Assembly (NCBI GenBank): GCA_964451415.1
Contig: CAYVHU010000011.1
Coordinates: 23,638-87,637 of the forward strand
Source of the DNA: CAYVHU01 sp964451415
GTDB taxonomy: Bacteria > Pseudomonadota > Alphaproteobacteria > Rhodospirillales > Magnetovibrionaceae
Length of the DNA: 64,000 nucleotides
Direction: 5' to 3'
Part shown: positions 48,299-57,174 of the stretch, in pieces
How the letters are laid out: each line of letters begins with the position of its first letter
How positions within the stretch are numbered: position 1 is the stretch's first letter
The notes under the pieces: model-generated
What the model was told of the DNA's origin: nothing
The model's database searches: none
Seen by the model: only the letters and a program-made list of their open reading frames with translations
Translations under genes and position numbers: made by a program

Positions 48299-50599
48299 AC
48301 GCGGACGCAACAGCCGCAACGCATTCATCACCACCAACAACGAGGCCCCCACATCGGCCGCGATCGCGCCCCACAAGGTGGCGTAACCGGCAAACGTCAG
48401 CACCACGAAAAGCGCCTTGACGCCCAGGGCGAAGGTGATGTTCTGGCGAATGATGGCCAGTGTGCGTTTGGAGTGCCTGACCAGCCACGGCAGTTTTTCC
48501 AGATCGTCCGTCATCAAGGCAATGTCTGCGGTCTCGATGGCGGCGTCGCTGCCCATGGCCCCCATGGCGATGCCGAAGCTGGCGCGCGCCATGGCGGGGG
48601 CATCGTTGATGCCGTCGCCGACCATGGCGACCGTGCCGTACTTTTCCACCAGACCCTCCACGGCGGCAACCTTGTCTTCGGGCAACAGCTCCGCATGGAC
48701 CTCGTCGATTCCAACCTCACGCGCGATGGCGTGGGCAGTGGCCTGATTGTCGCCGCTCAGCATGACGATGTGTTCGATGCCGCCGCGGCGCAAGTCCGCA
48801 ACCATTTGGCGAGCCTCAGGGCGCACCGCGTCGGCAATGGCAATCAGCCCGCAAACGTGATCTGCGTTACCGATCACCACCACCGTGCGTCCATCGCGTT
48901 CAAATGCTTCGGCCTGTGCGCTGACGTCCGGTGTTTCCTGGGCGCGTTCCAGAAGATAGCGGTGCGAGCCGAGCCAATATTCCTTGGCGTTGTAAAGCCC
49001 GCGAACCCCTTTTCCGGGCAGCACTTGAACGTCTTCGGCCGGATTTCCTCGAACCCCGATTTGCGTGGCGTAAGCGATGATCGCCTGCGCCAGCGGATGA
49101 GAACTGCGCGCTTCCAAAGCCGCCGCGCGTTCAAGAAGCTCCTCTTTCGTATGACCGTTAAGGGGGGCCACACCCACAACCTCCGGCTGCCCCCGGCTCA
49201 ATGTGCCGGTCTTGTCAAAGGCAATGGCCTTGAGGTGGGCGGGTTGTTCGATATAAGCCCCGCCCTTGATCAAAACACCCTGTCGCGCCGAGGCCGCCAA
49301 AGCGGAAACGATGCTGACGGGGGTGGAAATGACAAGGGCGCAGGGACACGCGATAACCAACAACACCAAGGCACGGTAAAACCAGTCGTCCCACGCGCCC
49401 CCGAACAGCAACGGCGGCACCACGAACACGGCAATGGCGAAGACGATCACCGCGGGCGTATAGATGCGCGCGAACTTTTCCACCCATTGTTCAGCGCGGG
49501 CACGCGCGCCCTGGGCTTCTTCGATCAAGCGGATAATGCGCGCCAGCGTGGTGTTGTCGGCGGCTTTGGTGCTTTCGACCTCAAGAGCCCCTTCCCCGTT
49601 GATGGTCCCGGCGAAAACCTCGTCATCAGGTTCCTTTGAAACCGGCACGCTTTCGCCGGTGATGGGGGCCTGATTGACGGAACTGCGCCCGGAAACGACG
49701 CGACCGTCGAGGGCGAATTTTTCACCCGGCTTGACGATAAAGCGACTTCCGACGGGGGCCTCGACGGCCAGAACTTCCGTTTCTTCACCATTGCCGCCTT
49801 TGATGCGCACCATCGGCGGTGCCAGATCGAGAAGCTGGGCGATGGCGCGCCGCGCGCGGCCCACACTCCAACTTTCCAAAAGCAACGACAGGGCGAACAA
49901 GAAGGTGACGATGGCGGCCTCGAACCACTCGCCGATGCCCGCCGCACCAAAGACCGCGATGACCATCAACAGGTTCATGTCCGGTCGCAGGGCTTTGGCG
50001 GAGTACCACGCTTTCACAACAACATAACGGCCTCCGAAAAGGATGGAGAGCACATAGGCTGCGACCTCGGGCATGGGCATCACCTCGCCATTGTGTCCGG
50101 CGAAAAGCGTCAGCGCCCCGGCCACTCCACCGGCCAGCCAAATATGAAGCGCCACCCCGCCAAACGCGGAAAGCCCACTGAGCGTTGTCAGCCAGCTCTG
50201 CATGCGGTGATGTTTTTCAGCGGCCTGTTTTGCGCCTTCATCATCCTTGCGCCACTCCACGGCGCTCATGCCGGTTTTGCGCACGGCTTCCAAAATTTCA
50301 TCGCGCGAAACCTCGTTGGCTTCCCTCAGCACCATCATGCGCGCGTTGATGACATCGAAGGCAAGGTGTTCTTCTTTGCCCACCATGGGCCCCACCGCAC
50401 GGCGCAAGATGGCGACTTCCTCGGCACAGTCCAGCCCCTGGACGGAAAACACATAGCGATAGCGGCTGGGCGAAAAGTCCTGATCGGTGTTTACACCGCT
50501 CAGAAGGGTTCCGCTGGAACAGCACGATGCGTTGCCTTCGTCTCCACAAGATGAAGGAACGGACGGATGTGCGTGTTTATGGCTATGGGCTGATGTCAT
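48293..50599 (-). CDS. zntA: Zn/Cd/Pb-translocating P1B-type ATPase
   Basis: This 768-residue inner-membrane exporter has a His/Cys-rich N-terminal tail and a heavy-metal-associated domain with the DCAEE variant (GLDCAEEVA) instead of GMTCxxC. Membrane helices with the metal-site CPC (CPCALVIST), the phosphorylation motif DKTGTLS and GDGINDAPA follow. The CPC motif and HMA variant fit the ZntA/CadA group rather than copper pumps. It is divergent from a MerR regulator over a 19-bp-spaced promoter, so metal induction is expected. Confidence 0.95.
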   Translation of the reverse strand: MTSAHSHKHAHPSVPSSCGDEGNASCCSSGTLLSGVNTDQDFSPSRYRYVFSVQGLDCAEEVAILRRAVGPMVGKEEHLAFDVINARMMVLREANEVSRDEILEAVRKTGMSAVEWRKDDEGAKQAAEKHHRMQSWLTTLSGLSAFGGVALHIWLAGGVAGALTLFAGHNGEVMPMPEVAAYVLSILFGGRYVVVKAWYSAKALRPDMNLLMVIAVFGAAGIGEWFEAAIVTFLFALSLLLESWSVGRARRAIAQLLDLAPPMVRIKGGNGEETEVLAVEAPVGSRFIVKPGEKFALDGRVVSGRSSVNQAPITGESVPVSKEPDDEVFAGTINGEGALEVESTKAADNTTLARIIRLIEEAQGARARAEQWVEKFARIYTPAVIVFAIAVFVVPPLLFGGAWDDWFYRALVLLVIACPCALVISTPVSIVSALAASARQGVLIKGGAYIEQPAHLKAIAFDKTGTLSRGQPEVVGVAPLNGHTKEELLERAAALEARSSHPLAQAIIAYATQIGVRGNPAEDVQVLPGKGVRGLYNAKEYWLGSHRYLLERAQETPDVSAQAEAFERDGRTVVVIGNADHVCGLIAIADAVRPEARQMVADLRRGGIEHIVMLSGDNQATAHAIAREVGIDEVHAELLPEDKVAAVEGLVEKYGTVAMVGDGINDAPAMARASFGIAMGAMGSDAAIETADIALMTDDLEKLPWLVRHSKRTLAIIRQNITFALGVKALFVVLTFAGYATLWGAIAADVGASLLVVMNALRLLRPRL

Positions 50600-50644
50600 G
50601 GCTCTGCCTCTTGCGTTTTGCGCGTTGCGTTATCACCTATGACA

Positions 50645-50675
50645 GGCTTAACATCTACAGTCGCTGTAGAAGCAA
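50645..50675 (-). promoter_or_regulatory. MerR-type promoter/operator of zntA
   Basis: On the minus strand a TTGCTT -35 box (50675-50670) and TAAGCC -10 box (50650-50645) are 19 bp apart. Between them sits the perfect dyad TCTACAG-TCG-CTGTAGA. This over-long spacer with a central palindrome is the hallmark of promoters twisted open by metal-loaded MerR proteins. Confidence 0.88.
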
Positions 50676-50686
50676 GAGGTAAAATC

Positions 50687-51115
50687 ATGACCCCGAAAGA
50701 AAACACCATCGGCTGGCTGGCGAAGCAGACCAACACCAAGGTACAGACAATCCGTTATTACGAACAAATCGGCTTGATGCCGGTGGCGCGACGTTCCGAA
50801 GGCAACCGCCGGCTTTACGATCAAGGTCACATGGAACGTCTGGCGTTCATCCGCCACAGCCGGGAATTGGGGTTTTCACTGGATCAAATTCGCGAACTTT
50901 TAAGCTTAAGCGACGACCCCGACCGCCCGTGCCATGAAATCGACGCCATCGCGCAGATGCATCTGGAAGACGTGCAAAACAAGATTGCGCGCCTTCGGGG
51001 CTTTGAGAAGGAACTCAAACGGATGGTCTGCGAATGCGCCGGCGGCCACGTTTCAGGCTGCCGGATCATCGAAGTCCTGTCCGACCACAGCCTGTGCCTG
51101 AGCGAGGGGCATTGA
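50687..51115 (+). CDS. MerR-family metal-responsive regulator (ZntR/CadR/PbrR-like)
   Basis: This 142-residue protein has an N-terminal MerR winged helix (IGWLAKQTNTKVQTIRYYEQIGLM), a dimerisation helix and a Cys-rich metal site (Cys82, Cys115, Cys117, Cys125, Cys137). The Cys arrangement suits Zn, Cd or Pb. The start is decided by AAGAGG upstream. It controls the divergent zntA from the shared intergenic dyad. Confidence 0.93.
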   Translation: MTPKENTIGWLAKQTNTKVQTIRYYEQIGLMPVARRSEGNRRLYDQGHMERLAFIRHSRELGFSLDQIRELLSLSDDPDRPCHEIDAIAQMHLEDVQNKIARLRGFEKELKRMVCECAGGHVSGCRIIEVLSDHSLCLSEGH

Positions 51116-51157
51116 GACGACCAGAAAGGGTCCCCTCACAGAAGACAGCGCCTTGCA

Positions 51158-51631
51158 TCAAACATAGCTGACTTTGATGATTTCGTAAGACTTCGAGCCG
51201 CGCGGCGTTTTGACTTCGACCGCGTCGCCGAGCGTTTTGCCGATCAGTCCGCGCGCCAAGGGGGCGGCTATGGATAACCTGCCCGCTTCGATGTCGCTTT
51301 CATGCTGGCCGACGATTTGATACGTGCTTTCTTCGTCCGTATCCTCATCGGCAAGCACAACCGTGGCGCCAAAGCGCACCACGTCGCCCGACATCTTCGA
51401 GGGATCAATCACGTCGGCGAGGCTGACAATGGCCGCAAGTTCGGTAATGCGGCCTTCAATGAAGCTCTGGCGTTCGCGCGCAGCATGATACTCCGCGTTC
51501 TCTGATAAATCGCCGTGCTCGCGCGCCTCGGCAATGGCATGGATAACGGCGGGACGCTCGATATCCTTTAAATTGCGCAACTCACCTTCAAGCTGCTTCA
51601 GACCACCGGCGGTCATAGGTATTTTATCCAT
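51158..51631 (-). CDS. greA: Transcription elongation factor GreA
   Basis: GreA rescues backtracked RNA polymerase by stimulating transcript cleavage. The 157 residues have the N-terminal coiled coil (PMTAGGLKQLEGELRNLKDIERP with tip acidic residues in HGDLSENAEYHAA) and the C-terminal FKBP-like domain (IAAPLARGLIGKTLGD). It lies downstream of carB on the same strand, the common alphaproteobacterial order. Confidence 0.97.
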   Translation of the reverse strand: MDKIPMTAGGLKQLEGELRNLKDIERPAVIHAIAEAREHGDLSENAEYHAARERQSFIEGRITELAAIVSLADVIDPSKMSGDVVRFGATVVLADEDTDEESTYQIVGQHESDIEAGRLSIAAPLARGLIGKTLGDAVEVKTPRGSKSYEIIKVSYV

Positions 51632-51742
51632 CGATATTCTCTTTCCTAAACGATGGGTGGAGCTTCGTGTTCAAGGTGGCGGTCACAAAAAAGAACCGCG
51701 GCCCAAACCGGACCGCGTGCAGGATGTTTCCACCTTCGCGCC

Positions 51743-54700
51743 TTACGACGCACCCATAGAATAAGCCTGCAAGGGCTTAACATCAAGGGCTCCGGTTTTC
51801 AGAGCCTTGATGGCCGCCGTCGCCGCCTCCGCCCCGGCCACGGTCGTGTAATGGGGAACGTTGCCAATCAGCGCCGAACGGCGGATGGAAAAGCTGTCGG
51901 AAATCGCCTGCGCGCCTTCGGTGGTGTTGACCACAAGTTGAACGTCACCCGACAAAATCGCATCCACGCAATGGGGGCGCCCTTCCAGAACCTTGTTAAT
52001 TCTTTCCACCGCAATGCCCTGGGCGCTCAGGTGATCCGCCGTGCCTTCGGTAGCGACAAGCTTGAAGCCCAATTCCACAAGCCCCCGAGCAATGCCGGTG
52101 ATTTCATTCTTATCCGCGTTCTTGACCGAGATAAAGGCCGTCCCCGTGGTGGGCAACTTGACCCCCGCACCCAATTGCGACTTCGCAAAGGCTTTCTCAA
52201 AGGTATCATCAAGGCCCATGACCTCGCCGGTGGATTTCATTTCCGGGCCCAAAATGATATCGACGCCGGGAAAGCGCGCAAACGGGAACACCGCTTCCTT
52301 GACCGCAACGTGTTCCAGCCTTGGCGTATCCCCCAGCTTGAAGGTCTTGATTTTTTCGCCCGCCATGATGCGCGCCGCAATCTTGGCGATGGGCACGCCG
52401 GTGGCCTTGGCAACGAACGGTACGGTGCGCGAGGCCCGTGGGTTGACCTCCAGCACATACACCGTCTCACCTTGAACCGCGAACTGGATGTTCATCAGGC
52501 CGACAACATGAAGCGCCTTCGCCAATGCTCGAGTCTGTTGGCGAATATCCTCGATTACCGTGGCGCTCAACGAATACGGTGGCAAAGAACACGCCGAATC
52601 CCCGGAATGAATGCCCGCTTCTTCGATGTGCTGCATGATGCCCGCGATATAAACATCCCCGCTGCCGTCGGCCAACGCATCCACATCAACCTCAACCGCA
52701 TTGCGCAAAAAACGATCCAACAACACGGGACTGTCGCCGGAAACCTGCACCGCTGTCGTCATATAGCGCAGCAGATTGGCGTGATCGTGGACGATCTCCA
52801 TGGCCCGACCGCCCAACACATAGGACGGCCGCACCACCAGCGGATAACCGATGGTCTTAGCGACCGCCTCCGCCTCGTTCAGGGAACGCGCGATGCCGTT
52901 TTCCGGTTGTTTCAGACCCAGTTCGTGGAGTAGAGCCTGAAAGCGCTCGCGGTCCTCGGCCAGATCGATGGCATCCGGAGACGTGCCAAGGATGGGAATG
53001 CCCGCGCTCTCCAACGCGTGCGCCAACCCCAGCGGGGTCTGTCCGCCAAACTGCACGATGCAGCCCAAGAATTCGCCATCGCTTTGTTCACGTTGCACCA
53101 GTTCGATCACCGTTTCTGCACTCAGGGGCTCGAAATACAGCCGATCCGACGTGTCGTAGTCGGTGGACACGGTCTCGGGATTGCAGTTGACCATAATCGC
53201 TTCGATGCCGGCGTCCTTCAGCGCATAGGCCGCATGGACGCAGCAGTAATCGAATTCAATACCCTGGCCGATGCGGTTCGGCCCCCCCCCCAGAATGGCG
53301 ACTTTCTTGCGTTTGGAAACATCGGCCTCGCACTCGGGCGGCTGGATGGCATCGCCTTCATACGTCGAGTACATGTACGGCGTTTTGGATGGAAATTCGC
53401 CCGCGCACGTATCAACGCGCTTATAGACGGGACGCACCCCCAGCGTAACGCGACGCTTTGCGACCTGAGCCACACGGGTTTGTGTCAGTTCTGCCAAACG
53501 TTCGTCGGAAAAGCCCATTTTCTTGACGCGCATAAGCGCCACGGCGTCCGTCGGAAGACCGTTCTCGCGCAATTCTTCTTCTGCCTGCACAATACCTTTG
53601 ATCTGCTCCAAGAACCACGGTTCGTACTTACAAGCCTGCTGGATGCGCGCGACGCTAAGGCCGTGGCGGAAGGCCTGGGCGATAACCAGCAAGCGTTCCG
53701 GCGTCGGTTTCGACAAAGCCGCAACAATCACGTCCGTATCTGGGTTTTCAGAATCAACGCCTTCGATGGTCACTTCGTTGAGACCGTTCAGCCCGGTTTC
53801 CAGGGAACACAAACCCTTTTGCAGACTTTCCTGAAAAGTGCGCCCGATGGACATGGCTTCCCCCACAGATTTCATGGCGGTGCTCAGCAGCGCGTCCGCG
53901 CCAGGAAACTTTTCAAAGGTGAAGCGCGGGATCTTGGTAACCACGTAATCGATGGTCGGCTCGAAACTGGCCGGGGTGATACCGCCGGTAATGTCGTTTT
54001 TCAATTCATCCAGCGTGTAGCCGACCGCCAACTTGGCCGCGATCTTGGCGATGGGAAACCCCGTGGCCTTCGACGCCAAGGCCGAAGAACGCGACACGCG
54101 GGGGTTCATCTCAATGACGATCAGTGCGCCGTTTTCAGGATTGACCGCGAACTGTACGTTGGAGCCACCGGTGTCCACCCCGATTTCGCGCAGCACCGCG
54201 ATCGAGGCGTTGCGCATGACCTGGTATTCTTTGTCACTCAACGTCAGCGCCGGGGCAACGGTAATGGAATCCCCCGTGTGCACGCCCATGGGATCGATAT
54301 TTTCAATGGAACAGATGATGATGCAATTGTCGGCTTTGTCACGCACCACCTCCATCTCGTATTCTTTCCAGCCTAGGACAGATTGTTCGACCAGAACTTC
54401 ATGCACGGGGCTTGCGGCAAGGCCGCCGGAGACGATTTCATCGAATTCCAGCGCGTTGTAGGCGATGCCGCCGCCGATGCCGCCCATGGTGAAGCTGGGC
54501 CGGATAATGATGGGCAGGCCGATGTCTTCCATGACCTTGCGCGCGTCTTCCAAGGTCTTCACGACGGCACTGCGCGGCGTCGTCAGACCGATTTTATCCA
54601 TGGCGTCGCGAAACAGCTGGCGATCCTCGGCCTTGGCGATGGAATGCGCATTGGCCCCGATCAATTCCACGCCCAAGCGTTCCAACACGCCGTCTTTCAC

Positions 54701-55006
54701 CAAAGACATGGCCGCATTCAAGGCCGTCTGTCCGCCCATGGTGGGCAGAATCGCATCGGGTTTTTCCGCGATAATGACCTTTTCCAACATCTCCGTCGTG
54801 ATCGGCTCGATATAGGTCGCATCCGCCATGTCGGGGTCGGTCATGATGGTGGCGGGGTTGGAATTCACCAAGACGACACGATAGCCTTCTTCACGCAGGG
54901 CCTTGCACGCCTGGGTGCCGGAATAGTCGAACTCGCACGCCTGGCCGATGACGATCGGACCTGCGCCGATGATGAGAATGCTTTTGATGTCCGTGCGTCT
55001 GGGCAT
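51743..55006 (-). CDS. carB: Carbamoyl-phosphate synthase large subunit
   Basis: CarB makes carbamoyl phosphate from bicarbonate, ammonia (channelled from CarA) and two ATP, for arginine and pyrimidines. The 1087 residues hold two ATP-grasp halves (GAGPIVIGQACEFDYSG and GGGPNRIGQGIEFDYC), the oligomerisation domain and a C-terminal allosteric MGS domain. Its ATG shares a base with the carA stop (TAATG), so translation is coupled. The longer frame inside carA is spurious. Confidence 0.98.
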   Translation of the reverse strand: MPRRTDIKSILIIGAGPIVIGQACEFDYSGTQACKALREEGYRVVLVNSNPATIMTDPDMADATYIEPITTEMLEKVIIAEKPDAILPTMGGQTALNAAMSLVKDGVLERLGVELIGANAHSIAKAEDRQLFRDAMDKIGLTTPRSAVVKTLEDARKVMEDIGLPIIIRPSFTMGGIGGGIAYNALEFDEIVSGGLAASPVHEVLVEQSVLGWKEYEMEVVRDKADNCIIICSIENIDPMGVHTGDSITVAPALTLSDKEYQVMRNASIAVLREIGVDTGGSNVQFAVNPENGALIVIEMNPRVSRSSALASKATGFPIAKIAAKLAVGYTLDELKNDITGGITPASFEPTIDYVVTKIPRFTFEKFPGADALLSTAMKSVGEAMSIGRTFQESLQKGLCSLETGLNGLNEVTIEGVDSENPDTDVIVAALSKPTPERLLVIAQAFRHGLSVARIQQACKYEPWFLEQIKGIVQAEEELRENGLPTDAVALMRVKKMGFSDERLAELTQTRVAQVAKRRVTLGVRPVYKRVDTCAGEFPSKTPYMYSTYEGDAIQPPECEADVSKRKKVAILGGGPNRIGQGIEFDYCCVHAAYALKDAGIEAIMVNCNPETVSTDYDTSDRLYFEPLSAETVIELVQREQSDGEFLGCIVQFGGQTPLGLAHALESAGIPILGTSPDAIDLAEDRERFQALLHELGLKQPENGIARSLNEAEAVAKTIGYPLVVRPSYVLGGRAMEIVHDHANLLRYMTTAVQVSGDSPVLLDRFLRNAVEVDVDALADGSGDVYIAGIMQHIEEAGIHSGDSACSLPPYSLSATVIEDIRQQTRALAKALHVVGLMNIQFAVQGETVYVLEVNPRASRTVPFVAKATGVPIAKIAARIMAGEKIKTFKLGDTPRLEHVAVKEAVFPFARFPGVDIILGPEMKSTGEVMGLDDTFEKAFAKSQLGAGVKLPTTGTAFISVKNADKNEITGIARGLVELGFKLVATEGTADHLSAQGIAVERINKVLEGRPHCVDAILSGDVQLVVNTTEGAQAISDSFSIRRSALIGNVPHYTTVAGAEAATAAIKALKTGALDVKPLQAYSMGAS

Positions 55007-56358
55007 TAGTTTGCAGTCTCCATCAACGTCACAAAGCGTTCGAAAAGGTAATGGCTGTCCATCGGACCGGGACTGGCTTCGGGATGGTGCTGCACGGAAA
55101 ATACTGGTTTTCCCGCCAGCCGGAGGCCTTCCAGCGAGCCGTCGAACAACGACACATGGGTCTGTATAAGGGTCTCGGGAAGGGTGTCCTGATCCACCAC
55201 GAAACCGTGATTCTGGCTGGTGATTTCCACGCGGCCCGTCTGCAAGTCCTTGACTGGATGATTGGCGCCACGATGACCCATGTGCATTTTGCGGGTTTTC
55301 GCACCGCACGCCAGCGCCAGCATCTGGTGGCCCAGGCAAATCCCGAACAGCGCAACGCCGCTGTCGATCACACCTTGGATCATTGTCACCGCATAGGCCC
55401 CCGTCGCCGCCGGATCACCCGGCCCGTTGGACAGGAACACACCGTCGGGTTTCAAGGCGAGAATGTCTTTGGCGCTGGTTGTTCCCGGCACCACGCTAAG
55501 GCGGCACCCGACACTGGCAAGACCACGTAAAATATTCTTCTTTACACCGAAATCCACCACGACCACATGGTGGCGGGCGTTTTGTTGCTGGGCGTAACCG
55601 CTTTCCAAGGACCACTGCGTTTCGTCCCATTCATAGACTTCGCCGCACATCACTTCCTTGGCCAGGTCCATGCCCTTCAGGGATGGCCAGCCGGCCGCCA
55701 TTTCTGCCAAAGCGGCGGTATCAAGGCCGCATGTTTCCGCTTCTTGCGTGCCTAAGTGCAAAATGACACCGTTCGGCGCGCCGCCGTTGCGAATACGCCG
55801 AGTCAAGCGGCGCGTATCCACGCCGGAAATGGCCACCAGGGCGTTGGCCTTCAACCACGCATCGAAATGCGAATTCGCACGCCAGTTGGCCGGTTCGGTG
55901 ATATCGGCACGCAACACGCAGCCGCGCGCCGCGGGCGTATCACTCTCGACATCTTCGAAATTCGTCCCCACGTTGCCGATGTGGGGAAACGTGAACGTCA
56001 CGATCTGGCCAGCATAGGACGGATCGGACAGGGTTTCCTGATAGCCCGTCATGGACGTGTTGAAGCACACTTCACCCAGCGCCACCCCTTCGGCCCCGGC
56101 ACCGCGCCCCCAAAACACCGCGCCATCATCCAGCACCAGCGCCGCGTTGCATCCCGCCGGGCGGGTCGCACCCGTCGCACCCGTCGCACCCGTCGCACCC
56201 GTCGCACGGGTCGCACCCGTCGCACCCGTCGCACGGGTCGCACCCGTCGCACGGGTCGCATGGCGTGGAGCGAGTGTTGCGTTTTGTGCAAGAGGAATCG
56301 ACCCCTGCGTCTCGGCGGGGGCGTTCGGCGGGGTCTCGGCCATGGCGGCGATCCTCAA
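55006..56358 (-). CDS. carA: Carbamoyl-phosphate synthase small subunit with a Gly-Ala-Thr N-terminal extension
   Basis: CarA is the glutamine amidotransferase subunit. The conserved protein begins at NAALVLDDGAVFWGRG (residue 71) and has the class I amidotransferase Cys in GICLGHQM and the His-x-Glu in HHPEASPGP. It is preceded by about 70 extra residues, of which 34-67 are a collagen-like Ala-Thr-Gly/Arg repeat coded by a 9-bp minisatellite. E. coli CarA starts directly at the conserved part. The start at 56358 is the longest (an ATG at 56343 is possible). No alternative ATG lies between the repeat and the core, so the repeat is probably translated unless a GTG/TTG is used. Confidence 0.93.
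   Translation of the reverse strand: MRIAAMAETPPNAPAETQGSIPLAQNATLAPRHATRATGATRATGATGATRATGATGATGATGATRPAGCNAALVLDDGAVFWGRGAGAEGVALGEVCFNTSMTGYQETLSDPSYAGQIVTFTFPHIGNVGTNFEDVESDTPAARGCVLRADITEPANWRANSHFDAWLKANALVAISGVDTRRLTRRIRNGGAPNGVILHLGTQEAETCGLDTAALAEMAAGWPSLKGMDLAKEVMCGEVYEWDETQWSLESGYAQQQNARHHVVVVDFGVKKNILRGLASVGCRLSVVPGTTSAKDILALKPDGVFLSNGPGDPAATGAYAVTMIQGVIDSGVALFGICLGHQMLALACGAKTRKMHMGHRGANHPVKDLQTGRVEITSQNHGFVVDQDTLPETLIQTHVSLFDGSLEGLRLAGKPVFSVQHHPEASPGPMDSHYLFERFVTLMETAN
56165..56263 (-). repeat. 9-bp minisatellite in the carA N-terminal extension
   Basis: There are eleven tandem 9-mers of gtcgcaccc or gtcgcacgg (plus strand), the last being gtcgcatgg. On the coding strand they read Ala-Thr-Arg or Ala-Thr-Gly. 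The unit shares GGTGCGAC with the repeat in rpoD 3.5 kb away. Confidence 0.95.
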
Positions 56359-56603
56359 TCTCAGGAAGTGTCACAGCGCCGCACGCAAGGACCAGGTCCG
56401 CGCCGGTGAGCAATGATTTGGGAGTGTTTACGGGAAAGAACGCTTCTCGTCAAGACTCTGTTTCATAAAAATATCATTTTAAAACAATACCTTATAAACT
56501 TTTGAGAATTTGCCATTTGCCTTCTTTTCCGTTAGTCTCACGACTTTCTTCAAGATTGTCGTAAGGGTTGTTGTTGAAGAGAATGATTCTAGGGGGAAAT
56601 TCC

Positions 56604-57065
56604 ATGCTGCGCACACGGATTACTGAACAGCTCAAAAACGCCACGAAGGCCAAGCAGGAAGTCGCCCTTGCCACCGTTCGGCTGATGCAGGCGGCGTTGA
56701 AAGATCGCGATATCGCGGCACGTTCGGACGGCAATTTGGATGGCATTTCGGACGATGAAATTCTGTCCATGCTGCAATCCATGATCAAGCAACGTCGCGA
56801 CAGCATTGAAATGTATGAAAAAGGCGGTCGCCCCGAGCTTGCTGAACGAGAGGCTCAGGAAATTGCCGTGATCGAGGGTTTTTTGCCCGAACAGATGAGC
56901 GAAGATGCCGTAAACGAAGCCATCGACGCCGCCATCAAGGAACTGGATGCATCTTCCATGAAGGACATGGGCCGGGTCATGTCGCGGCTGAAGGAACGCC
57001 ACGCAGGGTCGATGGATTTCGGCAAAGCCAGCGCTTTCGTCAAAGTCAGGCTGACGGGTGAATGA
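56604..57065 (+). CDS. GatB/YqeY domain protein
   Basis: This 153-residue helical protein of the YqeY family is related to the tRNA-binding tail of GatB. It starts MLRTRITEQLKNATKAKQ and contains VIEGFLPEQMS and MGRVMSRLKERHAG. A role near tRNA-dependent amidation is guessed from homology only. AGGGGG decides the start. The position before dnaG-rpoD is the common alphaproteobacterial order. Confidence 0.93.
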   Translation: MLRTRITEQLKNATKAKQEVALATVRLMQAALKDRDIAARSDGNLDGISDDEILSMLQSMIKQRRDSIEMYEKGGRPELAEREAQEIAVIEGFLPEQMSEDAVNEAIDAAIKELDASSMKDMGRVMSRLKERHAGSMDFGKASAFVKVRLTGE

Positions 57066-57174
57066 AAAGTCTGTGGATAGCCTGTTTAAGACAACGGGAT
57101 AACTTTTACGTATTACGTTTTCTTGCCAGCGCGTATCATGAACACATCGATTTGATGTGTTGCGGATATTGAAA

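Noticed and set aside
55756..56416. Arg-rich and Pro-Val-Ala-rich frames opposite carA.
   Set aside because: They are alternative readings of the 9-bp repeat and lack ribosome sites and family features.
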